Of a stretch of 64,000 nucleotides of DNA, positions 49,408 to 58,813 are shown piece by piece (position 1 is the stretch's first letter; every line of letters begins with the position of its first letter). Position numbers and translations under genes: made by a program. The stretch spans positions 37,358 through 101,357 of the forward strand of contig VGDM01000012.1 in the NCBI GenBank assembly GCA_016869715.1, in the 5' to 3' direction. The notes beneath the pieces are model-generated. The model was not told where the DNA came from. It saw nothing but the letters and a program-made list of their open reading frames with translations, and made no database searches. The stretch is from Alphaproteobacteria bacterium (GTDB lineage Bacteria > Pseudomonadota > Alphaproteobacteria > Acetobacterales > Acetobacteraceae).

Positions 49408-50139
49408 AACAATAAATCCATTGGCTCGGAGGTAAGGACCACAGGCGGCAGCCTATTCTGGGCAAAGCTGTTTTCGGCGCCCGAAGAAAAGGCAATTGGC
49501 CGGGATTGGGAAGGCGAAAAGACCGCGCCTCATTGGCCGGTTCCATGGAAGCCGAATCTACATCACTTGTACAAATTCGGCGAAGAATACTGGACGCAGC
49601 TGATCATCACAGACAAGGTATCCGGCACCATCATTGGTGAGAGTCAGCACAGGATAACGCCGCATGCGGTTGTCTCAGATGAATATGTGATTGAATTGCG
49701 CGAGGCACTTCGGTGGTTGCGCGAGGTAAGCACAGATCGGGTCAATACGCGCTTCGATCTAGTCCGGCGCAGGGTATCCGAAAGATGGGCAATAAATCTC
49801 GATTATGCGGATTGCGTGCGAAAGACCATCCACGGGGATTTGCACTGAAAGAATATCGCAGGTCCGCGGCTAGAGATTATTGACTGGGAAGGCTGGGGCG
49901 TCGGGCTTCAGCATCAAGATTTAGCATTTCTCATAGCCCTTTTGGGTCTCGATCATATTTTGGAAAGCAGTATCAGAAGGGTTTTCCATGGCTCGGTTGT
50001 GACCCAAAGCCTGACCGTTGCCGAACTCTTTGTCACTACGGAATTGCTGCGTGCGTCGGAGAAGCACGGCGAGCATCCGGACCTCGCGCCGGTAGTGACA
50101 ATCCTCGGGATGCGCGCTTGGGATGAATGGCTTGGCTAG
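49408..50139 (+). pseudogene. APH-like phosphotransferase (kinase) pseudogene with an in-frame TGA
   Basis: One frame stays open from 49408, with a TAG at 49405 and no start, and reads TGGSLFWAKLFSAPEEKAIG..., then from 49567 MYKFGEEYWTQLIITDKVSG and VRKTIHGDLH. The catalytic HGDLH of the aminoglycoside-phosphotransferase/choline-kinase fold is followed directly by TGA (49846-49848) and then in the same frame by KNIAGPRLEIIDWEGWG, the metal-binding D-E/W segment, ending at TAG 50137. So a single stop, most easily TGG to TGA, interrupts the active-site loop. The start region also lacks an ATG. The coding capacity (~243 aa) is a near-full-length kinase; the substrate is unknown. Locally less GC-rich by eye. 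Confidence 0.8.
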
Positions 50140-50236
50140 GCGGTTTGCGTGCCTAGCAACTGGCAGCCTGCGGAAACTGCCATGGTTCGACGGATCAGGG
50201 GTTGTCGCGCGCCCCAAGCGCGCCATCTGTTGGGAC

Positions 50237-50797
50237 ATGAATGCCATTTCCCCCGCCCTGCCCGATATCGCCATCAGCGAAATGCCAGCCTGGCTGGTCG
50301 GCGAATTGCGCTCAGACCATGCTGGTGAGACCGGCGCGGTGATGATCTATCGCGGCATCCTGGCCTTTTGCCGCGATCCCGCCATCCGTGAATTCGCCGA
50401 ACGGCATGGCGCGACGGAACAGGGGCATCTTGATCTCTTGAATGCGCTGCTGCCGCAGGACCAGCACAGCAGGCTATTGCCGATCTGGCGCATCGCCGGC
50501 TGGCTGACTGGCGCTATCCCCGCCATTTTCGGCCCGCATGTCGTCTATGCCACGATTGATGCAGTGGAAAGCTTTGTGGATCACCATTACCAGCAGCAAT
50601 TGGATAGGCTGGAAGCCGAGTCGCTTTTCCCGCCGCTACAAGCGCTGCTCCGCCATTGTCAAGAAGAGGAAATTCACCACCGGGATGAGGCGCGGGAAGC
50701 CAGCGAAGGCCGCGCCTATGGCCCGTTGATCCACGCCTGGGCCTGGGTGGTAAGCGCGGGTTCCAAGGCAGCGGTGGCAGCGGCCAAGCGCATCTAA
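50237..50797 (+). CDS. coq7: 3-demethoxyubiquinol 3-hydroxylase (COQ7 family)
   Basis: A 186-aa di-iron protein of ubiquinone synthesis. Ligands: Glu31 in LRSDHAGETGAV, Glu61-His64 in ATEQGH, Glu in DAVESFVDHHY, and Glu-His in EEEIHHRDEA, all present. Start at ATG 50237 rather than 50123, because MNAISPALPDIAISEMPAWLVGEL fits the family and no good site supports the longer form. Membrane-associated at the inner membrane. It is followed by a convergent EamA transporter. Confidence 0.95.
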   Translation: MNAISPALPDIAISEMPAWLVGELRSDHAGETGAVMIYRGILAFCRDPAIREFAERHGATEQGHLDLLNALLPQDQHSRLLPIWRIAGWLTGAIPAIFGPHVVYATIDAVESFVDHHYQQQLDRLEAESLFPPLQALLRHCQEEEIHHRDEAREASEGRAYGPLIHAWAWVVSAGSKAAVAAAKRI

Positions 50798-50804
50798 AGA
50801 CGCG

Positions 50805-51671
50805 CTATCGCCGCAGCAGTTGCCGCTCTCGCCACCAGACCAGCAAGCCACCGGCCAGGATCACGCCGGTTCCTACCCAGGTCCAGAAATCGGGGAAGGT
50901 GTGAAACACAAGCCAACCCACCAATGCCGCGACAACAATCTGCACGGTGCTGAAGGGCGCCAGAAGCGATGCCGGCGCGCGGCGAAAGGCTGAAATCAGC
51001 AACAACTGGCCAAGCAAATTACAAAGCCCCGCCGCAGCAAAGATCGGGATATCCGCCGCATCTGGCATGCGCCAGACCAGCGGCACGAAAAGCGCTGCTA
51101 GCAAAAGCTGAATAGCAGAAGTCCAGATCAGCGTTGTCATGCCGCCATCGCGCGGCATCATCCGCGTGATCACCAGCGCAAAGGCCCAAAGCACAGCCTC
51201 AGACAGCGGCCAAAGCGCTGCCGGGCCAAAAATCCCAGTGCCTGGCCGCAGCACAATCAGCATACCCAGAAATCCGATCACCACCGCAAGCCAGCGCTGC
51301 CAATCCACTTTTTCCCTAAGCAGGAAAACGGAAAACAGCACCACCACAAAGGGCGAGATATAAGTCAGCGCGATGCAATCCGCGAGATCAAGCAGGCTCA
51401 ATCCCTGCACGAAAAGCAGCGTGCAGACAAAGATGCAGACACCGCGAAGCGCCTGCATGCCGGGATGAGCGCTTTTCACCACGGCGCCGCCGCGCCAAGC
51501 GATGATCAGGAACAGCGGCAGCACCTGAAACACCGCCCGGCCAAAGGTGACTTCAAGCGTGTGATATTTCTCCGTCAGCAGCTTGGAGGCCGCATCCACG
51601 CCGGTGAAGACGGAAAACCCAGCGAGCAATAGCCCAACCGCCAAGGCGCTGTTTTGGGCAGGGTGAGTCAT
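50805..51671 (-). CDS. EamA/DMT family transporter
   Basis: A 288-aa protein with ten predicted membrane helices in two EamA repeats; examples are LALTYISPFVVVLFSVFLLREK and LLISAFRRAPASLLAPFSTVQIVVAALVGWLV. The family exports amino acids, purines or small metabolites. It overlaps the upstream MmgE/PrpD gene by ATGA, and is the last member of the gcvT-led run of minus-strand genes. Substrate is unknown; a role in releasing a product of the operon is inferred from coupling only. A start at 51671 (MTHPAQNSALAVGLLLAG) is clear. Confidence 0.92.
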   Translation of the reverse strand: MTHPAQNSALAVGLLLAGFSVFTGVDAASKLLTEKYHTLEVTFGRAVFQVLPLFLIIAWRGGAVVKSAHPGMQALRGVCIFVCTLLFVQGLSLLDLADCIALTYISPFVVVLFSVFLLREKVDWQRWLAVVIGFLGMLIVLRPGTGIFGPAALWPLSEAVLWAFALVITRMMPRDGGMTTLIWTSAIQLLLAALFVPLVWRMPDAADIPIFAAAGLCNLLGQLLLISAFRRAPASLLAPFSTVQIVVAALVGWLVFHTFPDFWTWVGTGVILAGGLLVWWRERQLLRR

Positions 51672-52981
51672 GTGGCCCCGAAAAATGAACGCGGCGCGGC
51701 GCCATCCGCTGCCAGAACCAGCGCGGCAAGCCGGGCCATGCGTGCCTCACCTATCACCGGCCCGGCAAAGCGCTGGCATTTCGCCAGGACCGCTGCTTCA
51801 TTAAGTGCAAGCCCCGCATCACTCGCAATGGCGCGGACGGAAGCCCGATGGCTTTCACCATTAGCAAGCGTCACGATCAGCCGCGCGCCGCGTTGTTCCG
51901 CCTTGGTCAGCGCCGTGTCTTCCGCAAGTACCACCAAGTCTTCCAAGCGCCGCAGTGCGAGATCGGCAAGCGCGGCGTCGGTATAGGCAGAAGGGCCAAG
52001 ATCACCCTGGGTCAGCGCCGCCGCCACCGCCCAAGACAGGCTGAATTGCGCCTGAATGGCGCGTATCGGCGCGCGATTGACGGCATAGCGCAAAGCCTCG
52101 GCATAGGTCTCCAGGCGGAGCGCCAAGACATCACCCAAGCGGCCAGCGATCGCCGCGCGCAATGCCAGTGCAGCGGCGGCAGCGTAATGCGCATGGCGCA
52201 CGCCCGCGAAGGGTTTGATATAGGCTTCAGCGATCAGCCATTCGCCTGACGCTGCGCGCAACGCTGGCGCTTCATGCAGCAGCGCAAGGCGCCGCGCCTC
52301 GGCCAGTCCATCCGCCGGCGCATCCATGTCCGAACGCGCCGCCGCTGCGGCCATGGCGCCGAGCAACACCGCATGCGCTGGATAGCTGTTGCGCCCATCC
52401 ATGCCAGCGGCAATCGGCGCGTAAAGCGCGAAGGGGATTTGGCAGGCCTTCAGGCGCATTGCACGCGCCACTTCCGCCGCATCTCCATCCGCTAGCCGTG
52501 CAGCCGCGGCAGCGGCGCCCATAGCATGCCAAGACCCATCCACATGCATGCCGGGGCGGATGTGCCAAATCTCTCCCGTTCGTGCGGCGACTTCATAGCC
52601 AAGCACGAAAGCGTGATGCGCGGCGCGGAGCGAAACACGCCCTGCCGCCAAGGCAGCGATACACAGCGGCGCAACCGCCAAAGCGGGGCGACCATGGGCG
52701 CGCGCCAGCCCCTCATTCGCTTCATCCCAGCACATGGCAGCAGCCAGCACCGCCGCCGCGCCCGCTTCCGAAACACCCGCCGCGCAGCCGGGCAAATGCA
52801 CCGCGCCCGGCATGGTCAACGCCAAAGCCTCAGCAAAGCGAGGCGGCGTAGCATGGCCAAGCCCCGCTATCATGCAGCCGAGGCTATCCAACAACAGCAA
52901 GCGCGCGGATTGTGCCACCGCGCCGGAGGGGCCATCCCAGGCGAAGGCGATCACATCGTCAAAATCTCCGGCATCCTTCAT
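51668..52981 (-). CDS. MmgE/PrpD family protein
   Basis: A 437-aa protein of the MmgE/PrpD family (2-methylcitrate dehydratase / aconitate-like). The N-terminal all-helical domain has RLLLLDSLGCMIAGLGHATPPRFAEALAL and AAAVLAAAMCWDEANEGLARAHGRPALAVAPLCIAAL; GSWHAMGAAAAAARLADGDA and a C-terminal alpha/beta domain follow. The known reactions are dehydration of methylcitrate or iminodisuccinate epimerisation; none is supported here since prpB/prpC are absent. It overlaps the NUDIX gene (ATGA) and the EamA gene (ATGA), so all are coupled in the glycine-cleavage transcript. Confidence 0.9.
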   Translation of the reverse strand: MKDAGDFDDVIAFAWDGPSGAVAQSARLLLLDSLGCMIAGLGHATPPRFAEALALTMPGAVHLPGCAAGVSEAGAAAVLAAAMCWDEANEGLARAHGRPALAVAPLCIAALAAGRVSLRAAHHAFVLGYEVAARTGEIWHIRPGMHVDGSWHAMGAAAAAARLADGDAAEVARAMRLKACQIPFALYAPIAAGMDGRNSYPAHAVLLGAMAAAAARSDMDAPADGLAEARRLALLHEAPALRAASGEWLIAEAYIKPFAGVRHAHYAAAAALALRAAIAGRLGDVLALRLETYAEALRYAVNRAPIRAIQAQFSLSWAVAAALTQGDLGPSAYTDAALADLALRRLEDLVVLAEDTALTKAEQRGARLIVTLANGESHRASVRAIASDAGLALNEAAVLAKCQRFAGPVIGEARMARLAALVLAADGAAPRSFFGAT

Positions 52982-53562
52982 GCGCCGTCTTGATAAAGCG
53001 GCACAAAACGCATCCGCCCCATCGCCTGGAGCCCCACCATCAGGGAAGCGACATGCCCCGATTGCAAAAAGGCGCCTCCGCCGATCAGCGCAGGCAGGTC
53101 CGCGAGCGGCAGCAGCTCCACCGCGATTTCCTCACCTGCTTCCAGGCTCTGCGCGCCATCCGCATAGGCGCCTTCCGCCAGTACGATATGAATGCGGTTG
53201 GTATGCGTGGCGGAATTGGGGCTGAGGCTGACAATCGAGCGAAATTCACGCGCCGCGAAACCGGTTTCCTCACGCAATTCGCGCAAGCCCGCTTCAACCG
53301 GCCCGGCATCCGCTGCATCCATCACGCCGCCTGGCAATTCCAGATGCACGCAGCCTGCACCATGGCGATATTGGTGGTTCACCACCAACCGATCATCATT
53401 GGTCACCGCCACCACATGCGCCCAATCGGCATATTCCAGCACGTAATAGGGATCGAGCACCGCGCCTTCCGGCGTGATGCAGGTATTCGCACGCAGCCTG
53501 ATCCAGCGATCAGCATGGATCAGGCGTGAAGCAGCCACGCGCCAGGCACCTGGCCGGCGCAT
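52978..53562 (-). CDS. NUDIX hydrolase
   Basis: A 194-aa NUDIX protein. The box is GGVMDAADAGPVEAGLRELREETGF, with REL-REETG matching the REUxEExGU core. The region before it has LDPYYVLEYADWAHVVAVTNDDRLVVNHQYRHGAGCVHLELPGG, typical of ADP-ribose pyrophosphatase-like members. ATG 53562 (MRRPGAWRVAASRL) is used; 53616 is in frame but inside the gcvP end. It starts two bases after the gcvP stop and its own stop overlaps the PrpD start by four, an unusual continuation of a glycine-cleavage operon. Confidence 0.92.
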   Translation of the reverse strand: MRRPGAWRVAASRLIHADRWIRLRANTCITPEGAVLDPYYVLEYADWAHVVAVTNDDRLVVNHQYRHGAGCVHLELPGGVMDAADAGPVEAGLRELREETGFAAREFRSIVSLSPNSATHTNRIHIVLAEGAYADGAQSLEAGEEIAVELLPLADLPALIGGGAFLQSGHVASLMVGLQAMGRMRFVPLYQDGA

Positions 53563-53564
53563 GG

Positions 53565-56471
53565 TTATTCCGCGGCGATCTGCTGGGCGTAGCTTTCCAG
53601 CGGCGCGCAGGTGCAAACCAGATTGCGGTCGCCATAGACATTATCAACGCGCTTGACCGGCGGCCAATATTTCCTCGCCTTCACGAAGGGCAGCGGAAAG
53701 GCGGCGTCCGCGCGGCTATAAGGGCGCGCCCAAGTCTCCGCCATGACTTCCGCCGCGGTATGCGGCGCGTTTTTCAGCGGGTTATCGGCCTTGTCCATCC
53801 GGCCTTGCTCGACGGCGCGAATTTCGGCGCGGATTGCGATCATCGCATCAATAAAGCGATCAAGCTCGGCCTTTGGTTCGCTTTCCGTTGGTTCCACCAT
53901 CAGCGTGCCGGCCACCGGCCAGGACATGGTGGGCGCGTGAAAACCATAATCCTGCAAACGCTTGGCGATATCTTCAACCAGCACGCCGCCGCCTTGCTGG
54001 AAGCCGCGGCAATCAAGAATGCATTCATGCGCGACCATGCCATTCGCACCCTTATAGAGCACCGGGAAATGCCCATCCAAGCGCTTCGCCATGTAATTGG
54101 CGGAAAGGATCGCAACCTCTGTCGCGCGGCGCAACGCCTCAGGCCCCATCATGCGGATATAGGCGTAGGAAATCGGCAGGATGGAAGCGGAACCGAAGGG
54201 CGCCGCACTGACGGGGCCGAAGCCCGTTGCAGGGCCGGCTTCCGCCAGCATCGGGTGATTGGGCAAATGCCGTGCCAGATGCGCGGCAACGCCGATTGGT
54301 CCCACACCTGGCCCGCCACCTCCATGTGGAATGCAGAAGGTCTTGTGCAGGTTTAAATGGCAGACATCAGCGCCGATGGTGCCTGGGCTGGTCAGGCCCA
54401 CCTGCGCATTCAAATTGGCGCCATCCATGTAAACCTGTCCGCCCTTGGCATGCACCAGCGCACAAATTTCCTTAATCTCGGCTTCAAAAACGCCATGGGT
54501 GCTGGGATAGGTCACCATCAACGCGGCAAGCTTCGCGCCGTGTTGATTTAGCCTCGCCTTCAGATCATCAATATCCACATTGCCGTCACTGTCGCAGCCC
54601 ACCACCACCACCTGCATGCCCGCCATCACGGCGGAGGCCGGGTTGGTGCCATGCGCCGAAGATGGGATCAGGCAAATGGTGCGCTCAGCATCGCCGCGAG
54701 AAAGATGCCAGGCGCGAATGGCAAGCAAGCCAGCATATTCACCCTGGCTGCCGGCATTGGGCTGCAAGGACACGGCAGCAAAACCAGTGATGCGCGCGAG
54801 CCAGGCTTCCAGCCGGCGGATCATGGTGATGTAACCCACCGCCTGATCCACCGGCGCGAAGGGATGGATATTGCCGAAACCGGGGAAGGTCACCGGAATC
54901 ATCTCGGCCGTTGCGTTCAGTTTCATGGTGCAGGACCCAAGCGGGATCATGCTGCGATTGAGCGCGACATCCTTGTCTTCCAGCGATTTCATATAACGCA
55001 GCATGCCATGTTCGGAATGATGGCTATTGAAAACGGAGGCAGTGAGGTAAGGCGAAGTACGCCGCAGGTCTTCCGGCAAATCGCCGGCAAGCCCCAGCGC
55101 CTCAACCGCAGGTGTCGCCTTGCCCGCCGCTTCCGCCAGCGCTGCGACCAGCCGCGCCAGATCATCGTGCGAAATGGTTTCATCCATGGCAATCGCCACG
55201 GCACCGGCATCCACGCGGCGCAGGTTGAAACCATGCTTGAGCGTCGCCGCCATCACGGCATCAGCGCGCGCACCGGCTTCCAGCGTGATGGTATCGAAGA
55301 ACCCTCGATGCCTCAGCGTGAAGCCAAGCCGTGCAGCCGCATCACCCGCCAGCCGCGCTAGCAACCGCACGCGTTTGGCGATGCGCGTCAGCCCCTCCGG
55401 CCCATGCCACACCGCATACATGCCAGCCATGACGGCCAGCAGCACTTGCGCGGTGCAGATATTGGAAGTCGCCTTTTCACGGCGGATATGCTGTTCGCGC
55501 GTTTGCAGCGCCAAGCGCATTGCGGGCGCACCGGCAGCATCCACGGAAACACCCACAAGGCGCCCCGGCATCAGGCGCTTATGCGCATCCGTCACTGCCA
55601 TGAAGGCAGCATGCGGCCCGCCATAACCCATCGGCACGCCAAAACGCTGCGCGCTGCCCACCACAACATCAGCGCCCATTTCGCCCGGCGGCTTCAACAG
55701 CGCCAGCGAAAGCGGATCAGCCGCGACAATCGCAAGCCCGCCAACCGCATGCACGGCAGCGATCTCGGCGGTCAGGTCACGCACTTCGCCGGTGGTGCCG
55801 GGATATTGCAGCACCAGCGCAAAGGGTCTTTCCGCTGCACAGGCTGCCGCAATGCCGGCCACTTCCGCCACCACCACGCGATAGCCAAGCGGCGCCGCGC
55901 GGGTTTCCACCACAGCTTTGGTTTGCGGGTGCAAATCAGCCGCCAGCACAATCGCATTGCTCTTGGTACGCGTTGCGGCATGTGTCAGCGCCATGGCCTC
56001 CGCCACCGCCGTTGCCTCATCCAGAAGCGACGCATTGGCCACCGGCAGCCCCGTAAGGTCCGTCACCATGGTCTGGAAATTCACCAGCGCTTCAAGGCGG
56101 CCTTGCGCAATCTCCGCCTGATAGGGCGTATAGGCCGTGTACCAGCCGGGATTTTCCAAAATATTGCGCAGGATTACCGGCGGCGTCAGCGTGCCATGAT
56201 AGCCAAGCCCGATCAGGGATTTGATATCAGCGCGGTTCTGTTCGGCCAAGGCGCGCAATTCGCCAATTGCCTCAGCCTCACTCACGGCGGGCGGTAGGGC
56301 GGAAAGATCGGCTTCCAGAATGGCAGCAGGCACGGTGCGCGCGGCGAGTTCGATCAGGCTCTTTGCGCCTACCACGCGAAGCATTTCGGTGATGTCCGCC
56401 TCCGATGGGCCGATATGGCGCCGGTCAAAAGCGTAATGCGCTTCAAGCGCCATCAGTTCGGCGGCGCTCAT
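53565..56471 (-). CDS. gcvP: Glycine dehydrogenase (decarboxylating), P-protein
   Basis: A 968-aa PLP enzyme of the glycine-cleavage system that decarboxylates glycine and passes the aminomethyl group to GcvH. Single-chain form (both halves in one polypeptide). [15 protein letters not shown] begins the conserved part, and the C-terminal PLP lysine is in [34 protein letters not shown] is also a family signature. Length is normal. It overlaps gcvH by ATGA. Transcript under the glycine riboswitch upstream of gcvT. Confidence 0.97.
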   Translation of the reverse strand: MSAAELMALEAHYAFDRRHIGPSEADITEMLRVVGAKSLIELAARTVPAAILEADLSALPPAVSEAEAIGELRALAEQNRADIKSLIGLGYHGTLTPPVILRNILENPGWYTAYTPYQAEIAQGRLEALVNFQTMVTDLTGLPVANASLLDEATAVAEAMALTHAATRTKSNAIVLAADLHPQTKAVVETRAAPLGYRVVVAEVAGIAAACAAERPFALVLQYPGTTGEVRDLTAEIAAVHAVGGLAIVAADPLSLALLKPPGEMGADVVVGSAQRFGVPMGYGGPHAAFMAVTDAHKRLMPGRLVGVSVDAAGAPAMRLALQTREQHIRREKATSNICTAQVLLAVMAGMYAVWHGPEGLTRIAKRVRLLARLAGDAAARLGFTLRHRGFFDTITLEAGARADAVMAATLKHGFNLRRVDAGAVAIAMDETISHDDLARLVAALAEAAGKATPAVEALGLAGDLPEDLRRTSPYLTASVFNSHHSEHGMLRYMKSLEDKDVALNRSMIPLGSCTMKLNATAEMIPVTFPGFGNIHPFAPVDQAVGYITMIRRLEAWLARITGFAAVSLQPNAGSQGEYAGLLAIRAWHLSRGDAERTICLIPSSAHGTNPASAVMAGMQVVVVGCDSDGNVDIDDLKARLNQHGAKLAALMVTYPSTHGVFEAEIKEICALVHAKGGQVYMDGANLNAQVGLTSPGTIGADVCHLNLHKTFCIPHGGGGPGVGPIGVAAHLARHLPNHPMLAEAGPATGFGPVSAAPFGSASILPISYAYIRMMGPEALRRATEVAILSANYMAKRLDGHFPVLYKGANGMVAHECILDCRGFQQGGGVLVEDIAKRLQDYGFHAPTMSWPVAGTLMVEPTESEPKAELDRFIDAMIAIRAEIRAVEQGRMDKADNPLKNAPHTAAEVMAETWARPYSRADAAFPLPFVKARKYWPPVKRVDNVYGDRNLVCTCAPLESYAQQIAAE

Positions 56472-56845
56472 GCCAAGCTATCCACAAAAGCGTGATAGGC
56501 GCCCTCATCCAACAATGCGGCGATTTCACCCGCATCGGCGGGTTCAATGCGGAAGAACCAACCACCTTGCGTCGGCTCGCGATTGACCAGGCCCGGATCG
56601 TCCGAAAGCGCCACATTCACTTCAATGATCTTGCCCGCAATCGGCGCATAGACATCGGACGCGGCCTTCACGCTTTCGACCACGGCGCAGGCCTCACCAG
56701 CCTCGACCACGTGGCCCACTTCCGGCAAATCCACAAACACAACATCACCCAGCGCATTCTGCGCGTGGTCGGTAATGCCAATGGTCGCGCCATCGCCATC
56801 GGTGCGGACCCACTCATGATCCTTGGAAAAGCGCATTTCAGTCAT
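56468..56845 (-). CDS. gcvH: Glycine cleavage system H protein
   Basis: A 125-aa lipoyl carrier. Lys60 in the VESVKAASD motif is the lipoylation site. [36 protein letters not shown] and the C-terminal [30 protein letters not shown] are standard. It shuttles the aminomethyl group between GcvP, GcvT and lipoamide dehydrogenase (not encoded here). It begins 14 bases after gcvT stops, and overlaps gcvP by four bases. Confidence 0.97.
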   Translation of the reverse strand: MTEMRFSKDHEWVRTDGDGATIGITDHAQNALGDVVFVDLPEVGHVVEAGEACAVVESVKAASDVYAPIAGKIIEVNVALSDDPGLVNREPTQGGWFFRIEPADAGEIAALLDEGAYHAFVDSLA

Positions 56846-56859
56846 GGTGGCAGAGCCTT

Positions 56860-57972
56860 TCAGCGGGCGTAACGATGGGGGGTGAAGGGCATGGGCGCGA
56901 CACGGGCGGGAACCGCCTTGCCGCGCACCATGAGATCGAGCGAGGTACCATCCTCGGCAAAGGGGCGCGCGACATAGCCCATGGCAATCGGTGCGCCAAC
57001 GGAAGGACTAAATCCGCCCGAGGTCACCTTACCAATCATCGCGCCATCCGCGCCTGCAATGGGCGTATGGCCGCGCGCTGGCTGACGGCTTTCCGGGCGA
57101 ACACCAACGCGAAGCCGCTTCGGCCCATTGGCCAATTCGTCGCGCACACGCTCAGCGCCGGGGAAATTCCATTCCATGCGGCGGCGCTTGCCAATGCTCC
57201 ACACCAGGCCCGCTTCAACGGCGCTGGTGGTTTCATCAATATCGCTGCCGTAGAGGCAAAGCCCCGCCTCGAGTCTAAGCGAATCCCGCGCGCCAAGCCC
57301 CGCAGGCATCACGCCGGGAAGTGCGAGCAGGCGGCGCGCAAAGGCCTCCGCCTGCTCGGCAGGGACCGAGATTTCAACGCCATCCTCACCAGTATAACCA
57401 CTGCGAGAAATAATCGCGTGCACGCCACCGATATCAAAGCTGCCAATGCCCATGAAGGAAAATGCCGCAAGCCCCGGCGCCAGCCTAGCCAATGCCGACA
57501 CCGTGCCCGGCCCTTGCAGCGCGAGCAATGCGCGGTCCTCATGCCGATGCAGTGTCACACCTTGGGGCAAATGCGCCGCGATATGGCCAAAATCATGTTC
57601 CTTGCGGCTGGCATTCACCACCAGGAAAATCCGGTCGCCCAGATTGGCGAACATGAAATCATCAAGAATGCCGCCGCTTGGCGATGTCAGCAGCCCATAG
57701 CGCTGCCGGCCCGGCTTCAGCCCCGCAACATCGGCGGGTGTCAGTGCTTCCAAAGTCGCTGCCGCGCCTTCGCCGCGCAATTCTCCTTGCCCCATATGGG
57801 AGACATCGAACAACGCCGCGGCGCTCCGGCAATGCAAATGCTCCGCCATGATGCCGGCGGGGTATTGCACCGGCAGCGCATAACCAGCGAAACCCACCAT
57901 CCGCCCGCCCAATTCGCGGTGCAGCGCGGCAAGCGGGGTTTCCGCCAGGGCTTCGGTTGGGGATTCGACCAC
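56860..57972 (-). CDS. gcvT: Glycine cleavage system T protein (aminomethyltransferase)
   Basis: A 370-aa tetrahydrofolate-dependent protein that releases ammonia and forms 5,10-methylene-THF. Motifs: [64 protein letters not shown] and [11 protein letters not shown] set the start at a GTG (57972) because GGGAGG lies six bases before it; the frame continues to 58437 through the riboswitch, and annotating that longer form would wrongly add ~155 residues. First gene of the glycine-cleavage operon gcvT-gcvH-gcvP. Confidence 0.95.
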   Translation of the reverse strand: MVESPTEALAETPLAALHRELGGRMVGFAGYALPVQYPAGIMAEHLHCRSAAALFDVSHMGQGELRGEGAAATLEALTPADVAGLKPGRQRYGLLTSPSGGILDDFMFANLGDRIFLVVNASRKEHDFGHIAAHLPQGVTLHRHEDRALLALQGPGTVSALARLAPGLAAFSFMGIGSFDIGGVHAIISRSGYTGEDGVEISVPAEQAEAFARRLLALPGVMPAGLGARDSLRLEAGLCLYGSDIDETTSAVEAGLVWSIGKRRRMEWNFPGAERVRDELANGPKRLRVGVRPESRQPARGHTPIAGADGAMIGKVTSGGFSPSVGAPIAMGYVARPFAEDGTSLDLMVRGKAVPARVAPMPFTPHRYAR

Positions 57973-57998
57973 GTAGCCTCCCGCCGCTTCGCGCGGCG
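57970..57998 (-). promoter_or_regulatory. Hairpin next to the gcvT Shine-Dalgarno (possible riboswitch expression platform)
   Basis: Stem CGCCGC (57993-57998) with GCGGCG (57982-57987) and a five-base loop sits directly upstream of the GGGAGG ribosome site and GTG start of gcvT. There is no U-tract, so translational control is more likely than termination, if the hairpin acts as the platform at all. Confidence 0.4.
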
Positions 57999-58016
57999 AA
58001 ATGGGTTCAACACGTG

Positions 58017-58201
58017 GCCCCCCTCTGTCTGATGACCTGAGAGATTCGGCGGGGGCATTACTCGCGCCTTTCTCCGTCGGTGCCATGGCTTGCGCCACGG
58101 GCTTTCCAGAGGCCCCTTTCCCGCGCGGCCCTTTTGCCTGAGCGTTTCCGGGGACCGGTTGCGCCTTCGGCGGCAGGCAAGCCTGCTCTCTCCCGCGCGG
58201 A
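58017..58201 (-). ncRNA. Tandem glycine riboswitch upstream of gcvT
   Basis: Two glycine aptamers in tandem are readable on the minus strand. The first has GGGAGAGAGC, CCGAAGGCGCAA and CGCTCAGGCAAAAGGGC; a linker follows with CCTCTGGAAAGCC (58100-58112), and the second aptamer has CACCGACGGAGAAAGGCGCG, CCGAATCTCTCAGG and the closing CAGACAGAGGGG. This is the classical gcvT-type arrangement that turns on glycine cleavage when glycine rises. It lies ~45 bases before the gcvT start. Because the following genes overlap, it may control the whole gcvT-to-EamA run. Confidence 0.94.
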
Positions 58202-58219
58202 GTCAAACGGGGTGGAAGG

Positions 58220-58248
58220 GGAATGACAGATCGGGCGGGGGCGCGCAA
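58220..58248 (-). promoter_or_regulatory. Candidate sigma-70 promoter for the glycine-riboswitch transcript
   Basis: TTGCGC (58243-58248) and CATTCC (58220-58225) are separated by exactly 17 bases on the minus strand; the start point would be ~58212, ten bases before the first aptamer. The -10 is weak. Placement fits well, but this is a pattern match only. Confidence 0.4.
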
Positions 58249-58377
58249 TACGAAAAAACCGCGCCCGTTACGGCCTGGATTTAAGCCTTTGGTTTTTCGG
58301 TGAACCCCACTATACGCGCCATGAAGTTCTCGCCCGGAGCAGGCATTCACGGTTACATCCCCGGTCAATCCCGCATA

Positions 58378-58813
58378 ATGCATTGCTGCCGGGTGGCGCG
58401 GTGCGAGATTTGCGCCGATGCCCTGCTGGACGGCCACGGCGGCCTGGTCATTCCCGACTCGGCGATGCGCGGCCCCTGCCTGAACGGCATCAGCCTTGGC
58501 ATGTTGAGCGCCTTATCTGGGCGAACCCGCCAGCCTTGGCCGGCTGATGCGCCTGGATGAGGCGCTGATGCGGCGCATCTATCGCCGCCTGATTTGGGAT
58601 GAACTCGGCGCGGACCGGCTGCCGCCAGGGCTTGATCTGGCCTTGATGGCCTTTGCGCTGGAAGCCGGGCCGCATGCCGCGATCCTGGCGTTGCAGGATG
58701 CGCTGGGCCTTGCGCGCAGCGGCGGCTTGGACGAACCAAGGCGCGCTGCCATGCAGGGGCTGGGGCCAGCCCATGGCAGAGCCGCCCGAGACGCCGCCCG
58801 CCAGACAAATTGA
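58378..58813 (+). pseudogene. GH108-like muramidase gene with a one-base frameshift
   Basis: The first frame, from about ATG 58378, encodes CEICADALLDGHGGLVIPDS and GPCLNGISLGML, like the start of glycosyl hydrolase family 108 (TtsA-type peptidoglycan hydrolase). It is continued in a second frame by APYLGEPASLGRLMRLDEAL, RRIYRRLIWDELGADRLPPG and LDLALMAFALEAGPHAAILA, the usual peptidoglycan-binding half. Removing one base in the GCCTTAT segment (~58509-58515) would rejoin them as ...GMLSAYLGEPAS. The C-terminus is short. Either a decayed secretion-activator muramidase or a sequencing indel; a gene call at 58547 would miss the N-terminal half. Confidence 0.65.

Noticed and set aside
49846..49848. 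TGA in HGDLH-KN read as selenocysteine
   Set aside because: No SECIS-like hairpin is evident, the position normally carries Trp or another residue, and the gene also lacks a start; a nonsense mutation is simpler.
56860..58437. A 525-codon gcvT reading frame extending upstream to 58437
   Set aside because: The first ~155 codons run through the glycine riboswitch; GcvT similarity begins at GTG 57972, which has a proper ribosome site.
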